Source: Cyrtodaria siliqua
Taxonomy: Eukaryota; Mollusca; Bivalvia; Adapedonta; Hiatellidae
NCBI GenBank assembly: GCA_037043455.1
Contig: JAWPHD010005599.1
Location: 62,001-126,000 of the forward strand
Direction: 5' to 3'
Length of the DNA stretch: 64,000 nucleotides
Shown in pieces: positions 55,924 through 64,000 of this stretch; position 1 is the stretch's first letter, and each line of letters opens with the position of its first letter. A program made the translations under genes and the position numbers. The notes below the pieces were generated by a model. That model was not told the DNA's origin, did no database searches, and was given only the letters and a program-made list of their open reading frames with translations.

Positions 55924-58557
55924 TGTATACTCGTCCTGTAGGACGAGTGGCATTGACATGTTACTCGTCCTTATAGGATGTTTACTCGTCCAGATCTGAT
56001 TGTAAAATATCACAAAGTAGTCAGATACCATCATTTAACACTATTATATATAAATAAAACAAAGGGAAACATCATAATGTGTTGTTTTTTTCTTTATATA
56101 AATCAATGAAAATTACGAAACTTTGACGAGTATTATAGATGACTATATTCATATTCTATAGTTAACTACAGTCTGATCATGGCCATTACAGTAACTCCGG
56201 CATGGTATATATTTCCCCCCTTTTCCTGTGAAAAATTACCTCTTAAAAAAGAACAAGAGGTCAATGACCTTGAAGTTCTACTGATTGATTTTGATTTCAG
56301 GAACTAGTCGCTAGACTTTTTTTTGAAAATTTATTTTTAGCTGTGGCGGCCGTCTTGAATTTCCAGCCGACCTGAAATTTTGCTAGGATCAATTAGACAT
56401 CAAGAGCAACATTCCTGTGAAGTTTCATGAAAATCTGTCAAGTAGTTTCAGAGGAGTAGTCGCTACAAGTTTTCATTATATAACTCTATGTAAACAAAGA
56501 CGGCCATTGGCAGCCTTGTTTAACGTTGAATCAAAATAATGTTTGACTCTGATAACCATCATGTCATGCTGATCATTTTACTAAAAGTCCCATATCAATA
56601 TCACTTATAGTTTTCAAGACGTAGTCGCTACAAACCTCTTTTTAAAAATCTATTTTTAGCTGTGGCGGCCATCTTGAATTTCTGGCCGATCTGAAATTTT
56701 GCTAGGATCAATGAGACATTAAGAGCAACATTCCTGTAAAGTTTCATGAAAATCCACCTAGAAGTTTCAAAGGAGCAGTCGCTTCAAGTTTTTACTATAT
56801 AACTCTATGTAAACAAAGATGGCCGCTGGCAGCAATGTTTAACGTTGAATCAAAACAATTTTTGACAAGGACCAACATCATGTCATGCTGATCATTTTAG
56901 AAAAAGTCCCATATTGATATAAATAATAGTTTTCAAGAAGAAGTCGATACAAACTTGTATTTTGAAAATTTATTTTTAGCCGTGGCGGCCATCTTGAATT
57001 TCCGGCCGACCTGAAATTTTGATAGGATCAATTAGACATCAAAAGCAACATTCCTGTGAAGTTTCATGAAAATCCGTTAAGTAGTTTCAGAGGAGTAGTC
57101 GCTACAAGTTTTCATTATATAACTCTATGTAAACAAAGATGGCCACTGGCAGCCATGTTTAACGTCAAATCAAAATAATGTTTGACTCTGATAACCATCA
57201 TGTCATGCTGATAATTTTATAAAAAGTCCCATATCAATATCACTTATAGTTTTCAAGATGTAGTCGCTACAAAATTCTTTTTTAAAAATCTATTTTTAGC
57301 TGTGGCGGCCATCTTGAATTTCTGGCCGATCTGAAATTTTGCTAGGATCAATGAGACATTAAGAGCAACATTCCTGTAAAGTTTCATGAAAATCCGCCAA
57401 GTAGTTTCAAAGGAGTAGTCGCTACAAGTTTTTACTATATAACTCTATGTAAACAAAGATGGCCGCTGGCAGCTGTTTAACGTTGAATCAAAACAATTTT
57501 TGAAAAGGACCAACATCATGACTGTCATGGTGATCATTTTAGAAAAAGTCCCATATCAATATCACTTATAGTTTTCAAGAATAAGTCGCTACAAACTTGT
57601 ATTTTGAAAATTTATTTTGAGCTGTGGCGGCCATCTTGAATTTCCGGCCGACCTTAAATTTTGCTAGGATCAATTAGACATCAAAAGCAACATTCCTGTG
57701 AAGTTTCATGAAAATCCGTCAAGTAGTTTCATAGGAGTAGTCGCTACAAGTTTTCATTATATAACTCTATGTCAACAAAGACGGCCGCTGGCAGCCATGT
57801 TTAACGTCGAATCAAAACGATTTTCGACAAGGATCTACGTCATGTCATGCTGATCATTTTAGAAAAAGTCCCATATCAATATCACTTATAGTTTTCAAGA
57901 AGTAGTCGCTACAAACTTGTTTTTTAACAATCTATTTTTAGATTTGGCGGCCACCTTGGATTTCACATCAACATGAATTTTTGCTAGGATCAACTAGACT
58001 TCATTGGCAACATTTCTGTAAAGTTTCATGAAAATCCATTCAGTAGTTTCAGAGGAGTAGTCGCTACAAAAAAAAGTTTACGGACGGACAGACGGATAAC
58101 GGACGCCGCACCACGGCATAAGCTCTGCTGATCTCTGATCAGTAGAGCTAAAAATACATATTTTTTTTAGAAAATGTTAAACTTCAATACAGGAAAACAG
58201 TATACTTTTATTCCCATTCCTGAAGGCCCTGGCCCCAGTCACCTAAAAGCTGACTAGTATACTATTTGTATAACATCAAATACTGTAATGTTTGCACTCC
58301 GTGAAATAAGAACGGGAGCCGCATTTTAAAATGTCCCAAAACGGAAATGCGCGAATTTCCCAATATCCGGTTGACTTAAATTGCAGTTTATCGCTGAATA
58401 AACAGAGATGCGACTATTTACTGCATTTAATCGCTTAATAAACTATGTAAGAACCATTTTCTTTGTTGTTTTCTACTGAAATGTTACTCGTCCTCTCGGA
58501 CGACTGATTCAAGGGTTTCATTCGTCCGGATTCGAATTTCACTCGTCATTACGAGTA
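55924..58557. mobile_element. Possible TIR element with ACTCGTCC palindromic ends
   Basis: The left end 'tactcgtcctgtaggacgag' and, inverted, the right end 'actcgtcattacgagtag' are similar and themselves palindromic. Further 'actcgtcc' and 'cgtccgga' motifs lie inside both ends (about 55,960-55,990 and 58,485-58,540). Most of the interior is the family X array. No target duplication was identified, so boundaries are tentative. Confidence 0.5.
56252..58156 (+). mobile_element. Family X element: about 5.5 monomers of ~318 bp with a 3' hairpin
   Basis: It starts 'acaagaggtcaatgacctt'. Monomers carry 'gtagtcgctacaagttttca', 'tataactctatgtaaacaaa', 'gatggccgctggcagc', 'atgtcatgctgatcatttta' and 'gtggcggccatcttgaattt'. 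It ends with a gacggac tract and the hairpin AGCTCTGCTGATC/GATCAGTAGAGCT (58,121-58,149), a few bases from the end. Tandem core plus terminal hairpin suggests a non-autonomous Helitron/Helentron-type element (inference). Non-coding. Confidence 0.8.
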
Positions 58558-60310
58558 GTTACAGAGGAGTAGTCGTTACAAGTTTTTACTAGATAACTCT
58601 TATGTAAACAAAAATGGTCGCTGACAGCCATCTTTAACATCGAATCAAAACAATTTTCGACAAGGACCAACATCATGAAATGCTGAACATTTTAGAAAAA
58701 GTCCCATATCAATAGCACTTATAGTTTTCAAGAAGTAGTCGCCATAAACTTTTTTTTGAAAATCTATTTTGGAGTCGTGACAGCCATCTTGAATTTGCGG
58801 CCGACATGATGTTTTGCTAGGATTAATAAGACATCAAGAGCAACATTCGTGTGAAGTTTCATGAAAATCCGTCAAGTAGTTTCAGAGGAGTAGTCGCTAC
58901 AAGTTTTCATTATATAACTCTATGTAAACAAAGATGGCCGCTGGCAGCTATGTTTAACGTCGAATCAAAATAATTTTCGACAAGGATCAACATCATGACA
59001 TTGTCATACTGATCATTTTAGGAAAAGACGCATATCAATATCACTTATACTTTTCAAGAAGAAGTCGCTAGATGTCTAATTGATCATAGCAAAATTTCAG
59101 GTCGGCCAGAAATTCAAGATGGCCGCCACAGCTAAAAATAGATTTTTAAAAAATAAGTTTGTTGCGACTACTTCTTGAAAACTATAAGTGATATTGATAT
59201 GGGACTTTTTCTAAAATGATCAGCATGACATGATGTTGATCCTAGTCAAACATTATTTTGATTCAACGTTAAACATGGCTGCCAGTGGCCATCTTTGTTT
59301 ACATAAGAGTTATATAGTAAAAACTTGTATCGACTACTCCTCTGAAACTACTTGACGGATGTTCATGAAACTTCACAGGAATGTTGCTCTTGATGGCTAA
59401 TTGATCCTAGCAAAATTTCAGGCTGGCCAGAAATTCAAGATGGCCGCCACGGCTAAAAATAGATTTAAAATAAATAAATTTTTAGCGACTACTTCTTGAA
59501 AACTGTAAGAGATATTGATATGGGACTTTTTCTAAAATGATCAGCATGACATGATGGTTATATAAGTCGAACATTATTTTGATTCGACGTTAAACATGGC
59601 TGCCAGTGGCCATCTTTGTTTACATACAGTTATATAATGAAAACTTGTAGCGACTACTCCTCTGAAACTACTTGACGATTATTCATGAAACTTCCCAGGA
59701 ATGTTGCTCTTGTTGTCTAATTGATCCTAGCAAAATTTCAGGTCGGCCGGAAATTCATGATGGCCGCCGCGGCTAAAAATAGATTTTCAAAAAACAAGTT
59801 TGTAGCGACTACTTCTTTAAAACTATAAATGATATTGATATGGGACTTTTTCTAAAATGATCAGTATGACATGATGTCGATCCTTGTCAAAAATTATTTT
59901 GATTTGACATTAAACATGGCCGCGAGCGGACATCTTTGTTTACATAGAGTTATATAATGAAAACTTGTAGCAACTACTCCTATGAAACTACTTGATGGAT
60001 TTTCATGAATCTTCACGGGAATGTTGACCTAGCTATCAAAAATCTATCAGTAGAGCTTCAAGGTCATTGACCTCTTGTTTAAAATATATTTTTAGAGTTT
60101 GCGGCCATCTTGGATTTCACATCAACATGAATTTTTGCTAGGATTAACTAGACTTCATGGGCAACATTTCTGTAAAGTTTCATGAAAATTCATTCAGTAA
60201 TTTCAGAGAAGTAGTCGCTACAAAAAAAAAATTACAGACAGACGGACGGACGACGGATGCCGCCCAACGGCATAAGCTCTGCTGATCTCTGATCCGTAGA
60301 GCTAATAACA
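58558..60310. mobile_element. Family X element with an inverted middle
   Basis: 58,558-59,065 is in plus orientation. At 59,066 the sequence flips, and 59,067-60,078 is the reverse complement, ending with the complement of the family's 5' start ('caaggtcattgacctcttgt'). From about 60,080 plus orientation resumes to a 3' hairpin at 60,275-60,303. Confidence 0.82.
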
Positions 60311-60428
60311 CATTGTCTGTTAGAGCGAAAACTATACATCGTCACCTTATATATACTCCTGTTATAGCACCAGGGTGTTATTAGTTCTGTCCTATAATTA
60401 GTCTCATTTATTTGACGTCTTTGGGTGC

Positions 60429-60455
60429 TTTTTTTTTTTTTTTTTTTTTTTTTTT
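60429..60455. repeat. Poly-T tract of 27 bases
   Basis: An uninterrupted T run just upstream of a SINE target duplication. It may be the tail of an older minus-strand retroposon. Confidence 0.9.
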
Positions 60456-60480
60456 ACATACAGATGTTTATAGATGAACC

Positions 60481-60748
60481 GGGGCGTCCGTGGCCGAGTT
60501 GTTAGAGTCTCTGACTTGCAATCTCTTTCCCCTCACCGCTGTAGGTTCGATCCCTCAGGGGCCTAGGAATCTTTATGTGAGGAAGCTATCCAGCTGGCTT
60601 GCGGAACGTCGGTGGTTCTACCCAGGTGCACGCCCGTGCACGAAAATTGCCCGGAGGGGCACCTGGGGTCTTCCTCCACCAGTGGAAGCTGGAAAGTCGC
60701 CATATGACCTTAGCTGTTGGTGCGACTATAAAATCCAATTCAATTCAA
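60481..60748 (+). mobile_element. tRNA-derived SINE with 13-bp target duplication
   Basis: The tRNA-like head ('gtccgtggccgagttgttag', 'gtaggttcgatccc') has a long variable region, as in Leu/Ser tRNAs. The central domain ('ggtggttctacccaggtgca', 'cggaggggcacctggggtct', 'gaaagtcgccatatgacctt') is a block I recognise as shared by SINEs of many invertebrates. The tail is (aattc)n. It is flanked by TTATAGATGAACC at 60,468-60,480 and 60,749-60,761, so insertion is fairly recent. Not a functional tRNA. Confidence 0.9.
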
Positions 60749-60761
60749 TTATAGATGAACC

Positions 60762-61904
60762 CTAGACGTCTCATTGCGGCTGACCAAAAACCGTGTGGAC
60801 AATTTCAGACCGAACACCCTACTCGTTTAAAAGCAAATATCTCCAATAAATCACAACAAAGCTCTAAATAAACACTCTTACCTCATCAATAAATAATTAA
60901 TCTTCAACTTAATATCACAATTATGGCAAATTTAGTTGTATATTAACATTAATAAACATCTAGATTTAACAATATATGCACATTTGTCAACTGTATCACG
61001 TGGAAATAGCTTGTATGACGTCACTGCCACAGGCACCTAGCATTCTCTCACCGAGGTTGAGAAAGCGGTACGCGATTCTGTATGTTGTATCCGTTATGTA
61101 GTATTGTTATGTTGTTATGTATGCTTTTTTCGGGCTTGTGGAGGTGGGGTATGGGGGTCATTGGTTATTAAAAATAATATTTGACTCCCCATCCCTCACT
61201 ACCCCTCAACACCGACCATATATTATTTTTTACATTTTTTATTTTTTATTAGATCTATCTATTTGGACAAGGGCTATCGCAACCACAGGTAGCTGTATCA
61301 GCAGCGCCCCAGATAACTTTTGGACCTATTGGATATTTCACTCATGAAATTAAAATTAATTGAGTGAATTTCGAATTTTCAAAAATAAAGGGGTGATTAG
61401 GGGATCAAATGTAAAACAAGCAAGGTAACTTACCTGTCTTTATGTGAGCTTTATTGACTTTTTATTCAGTGGTTTGTCAATGATTAATCATTATTAATGA
61501 TTAATTTCCATAGAAACATTAATTACATGTGTTAATTTCAGTGTTTCTTAACGGTAACTCGCATGTCGGTTTACGTCCCGTTTCGACATTTTAATCGTCT
61601 GCACAACGCAAACGCTTTCAAAAGTCAAGTCGATAAACACCAGAAGTAAAATTTGCTTTTTGTAAATATTGGAATCTGCACGAAAACATCAATCCATCAA
61701 TCATTTGAACACTTTGACTGTCAATACTCTCGAAAATTAAAATGTTTGAGTAAAAGGAAATTGCTTGTGTATCTGGTACGCATGTCAGGGAAATTAATTG
61801 GGTATTTGGCAATTTTAATTGAGTGAAATACGCAGAAAAGCTGTGGCACTGTATCAGTGTTGGGAACTAAACAAAAATTTAATAATAATAATATGAAAAC
61901 AAGA
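60762..61904. other. AT-rich sequence, no gene seen
   Basis: Short open frames only. Nothing recognised. Confidence 0.45.
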
Positions 61905-62560
61905 GGCCCAAGAGGGCCTGTAGACGCTTTACTTGTATGATGTGATTCAAAAACATAAACACAAAAGAGGCCAACCCAAGAAACATGTTTCCTATATATT
62001 ATTAATATATAACTTTATGTAAACTTTGGGTTATCGTGGTGGCCATTTTGGATATTTGACGACAACGGAAAACACAAAATTGATAGAGAACAACAACAGG
62101 AACATGCATATGATATTTAACTGGAATGGAATAAGTGGTAATATGTTGTTTGATAAATGTCCTTAAATTTGACCTAAGTTTAGCCATGGAGGCCATCATG
62201 GATGACTCAAGGCCCTAAATCTGAGGGGGACTAACCCATAGATCATTGTGATTAAGTTTCATCAAAATCCTTCAAGCAGTTTCAGAGAAGAATGGAATAA
62301 GTGGTTTCAGAGTAGATGTTGTTCGAAAATTACTTAAATTTTACCTAATTTAAGACATGGCGACCATCTTGGATGACTGGCGGCCGCGAAAAACATAAAC
62401 CTTAGAGGGACTATCCCAAATATCATGGTGATTAAGTTTCATCAAAATCCTTCAAGCGGTTTCAGAGAAGATGTAATTTTTAACCTTTTCCTATATAACT
62501 CTATGTAAACTTTGGGTCCCCGTGGCGACCATTTTTATTATTTGACGATAACGAAAAACA
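61905..62560 (+). repeat. Dispersed repeat beginning 'caagaggcccaagagggcct'
   Basis: Recurring strings 'gtgattaagtttcatcaaaa', 'ccttcaagcagtttcagaga', 'atataactctatgtaaactt' and 'gccatcttggatgac' form three or so degenerate units. It resembles family X in layout but not in sequence. Open frames here are not genes. Confidence 0.65.
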
Positions 62561-62624
62561 CAAACTTGATAGAGGCTAACCCGAGGAACATGTACAGTAC
62601 AGCTCATGCGAAACACACACTTTA

Positions 62625-62915
62625 CTCTTTCACGCCGAGTGAGGAATTCAGAAATCGCGTAATTACGCGGAGTTTGGACGATAAAACTACGCCGAGTGGA
62701 AAGCAGCTACGTGACGAACGACTAGCGCAACTTCGCCGAGATACTCCGCGTAGACAAACTCGGCATTCGCCGAGTGGTCAATTATACAGGTAAATGACAT
62801 TTTTAGCGGACTTGAATGAACGACTAGCTTAACTTCGATACTCCGCGTAGACGAACTCGGCATTCGCCGAGTCGTCAATTATTCAGGCAAATGACCTTTT
62901 TATCGGACATGAATG
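62625..62915. repeat. Cluster of CGCCGAG motifs with a tandem duplication
   Basis: 'acgccgagtg' occurs near 62,631 and 62,689. 'actcggcattcgccgagt' occurs at about 62,760 and 62,856 within a duplicated block of roughly 95 bp. The same motif returns at 63,912-63,990. Probably ends or subterminal repeats of an unidentified DNA transposon. Confidence 0.6.
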
Positions 62916-64000
62916 TTTATGTCTGAAACAATGATGAACGGCATTCGTACAGGTAATGTACATCTGCATAGATCTACGTGTTTTATTTTTTGTTTGTTGT
63001 AAATGTACACTGTGCGTGAAAGTAATAAAGTTACCTTATAGTTGACGTTTGTGCTGCTGTACTCTCAAATGCAATTAAACACAACTGTCATGAGGACGAA
63101 ATAAATATTTAGTTTTAATCTGTAACGGCAACCAATGCTAGCTTCCAAACACAAAACTTAAATACACACTCTATTTCTTAGCACACGTTGTCTTCACGTT
63201 GTCAAGCGCGTTGCCATGGTCAGGACTCTGAATCAGGCGTTATCATGTGTATTGAGCAGAGTTACAATATTGTAAACATATACTCTACAATTACATGTCG
63301 CAGTAACCAGGTTAGATCACCCTTCCATTACACTAGTATAGATAATTAGGGACGGATCGTGGTATTCTCTTGGATAAATAAAATATGTTATGTTATATAC
63401 AGTATACTGAGTAAAGTACAGTATATACATGTATGTAAATACATATTTCGTTTGCGTGCCTGATTGTCTTAGATGTTTTGTGGTATCAGGTGCGTGTACA
63501 TACATAAACCTACGAAAGTGGATTTTAAGACCAACTTTATAAAAAATATTTGCTGATTTTGTCAAATACGAGGGTTGATCAACAAAAAAAAGTTGATACT
63601 GGCCTTATAATTCCTTAATTACAAGTTATTTGAAAAAAACAACATATTATGAATTTAGTATGTCCATTGACAATTTCCTTGAAATGAAAATGTTCAAAAG
63701 TATGGTGTGTTTTTTTATGAACTATTAATATAATGTTGCTTCATAAATTGATTAATACTCCTCGTCACAATCAAGCATTTGTTGTGTGCGTGCCTATATT
63801 TATTACATTACATACATGTACTAGGTGGCCCGTGATTGGAAATATTCTATTCGATTCTAAAAAAAAATGGCCGACGTCGAAGGAAAAAACATCTTAATTA
63901 CGCTGCAACCTTCACGCCGAGGTACGCGGAGTTCACAGGTGTGCACTTTTGCTTAATTGGATTCTACGCTGAGTAACTCGGAGTGGCTATCACTTGGCAA
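62916..64000. other. AT-rich sequence ending in further CGCCGAG motifs
   Basis: No gene seen. 63,912-63,990 has 'cacgccgaggtacgcggagt' and 'ctacgctgagtaactcggag', similar to the cluster at 62.6 kb. This may be the other end of one element, which would then be about 1.35 kb or run off the window. Confidence 0.4.

Noticed and set aside
55924..55990. Rho-independent-type terminator from the ACTCGTCC hairpin
   Set aside because: Eukaryotic context. The hairpin is better explained as the end of a mobile element.
62512..62793. 93-codon plus-strand frame
   Set aside because: It spans the junction of two repeat families and the CGCCGAG cluster, with no recognisable domain.

Overview
This is eukaryotic, AT-rich, repeat-laden DNA, most likely from a mollusc and probably a bivalve. 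That call is inference. It rests on the dispersed repeats that end in GACAGACGGACGG-type tracts, the 'gccataactccgcc' tandem repeats, several tRNA-derived SINEs and an invertebrate-style NLR gene. Genes are interrupted by introns, and most of the sequence is mobile elements, foldback structures and satellites.

The main gene fills 10,861-30,030 on the minus strand. Five exons with consensus-like splice sites and compatible phases join into a 4,653-nt frame (1,551 codons, about 1,550 residues). In order the protein has a CXorf38/DUF4559-like cysteine-containing N-terminus, an RNTIMH (R-x4-H) motif of the HEPN type, a long coiled coil, a NACHT ATPase with Walker A and B, a winged-helix 'QEFLAS' segment, and LRR-like repeats. 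It looks like an invertebrate NLR/STAND immune receptor with a possible RNase-type HEPN module. Its last exon has lost 2 bp relative to two decayed copies of its own 3' end lying just downstream (8,580-10,860). That shifts the frame away from a hydrophobic C-terminal segment.

Intron 4 (14,169-24,930) carries a 669-bp foldback element, a palindromic MITE, a hairpin with 120-bp arms, degenerate tandem repeats, and a BEL/Pao LTR retrotransposon with 160-bp LTRs and a 5-bp target duplication. Introns 1 and 2 carry tRNA-like SINE heads.

1-10,860 is intergenic. It holds a dispersed repeat in three copies, 105-bp, 25-bp and 51-bp tandem arrays, a LINE 3' fragment, and the truncated NLR copies.

30,030-47,000: a 1.2-kb MITE-like element, then a decayed minus-strand coding family (34,102-39,650, PIN-like candidate domain plus Cys-rich tail) broken by three later insertions (two TIR elements and a SINE). 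After these come another SINE, a 5'-truncated L1/Tx1-like LINE (41,001-45,057), a large palindrome, and a possible first exon resembling a P2RX7-C-type protein.

47,360-64,000: a 4.4-kb foldback element whose arms are built of about 360-bp subrepeats and whose centre is a 200-bp satellite. It is followed by a THAP-domain pseudogene, a Helitron N-terminal fragment, arrays of a roughly 318-bp repeat with a 3' hairpin (one with an internal inversion), a SINE with a 13-bp target duplication, and a cluster of CGCCGAG motifs. No rRNA genes, CRISPR arrays or clearly functional tRNA genes were seen.
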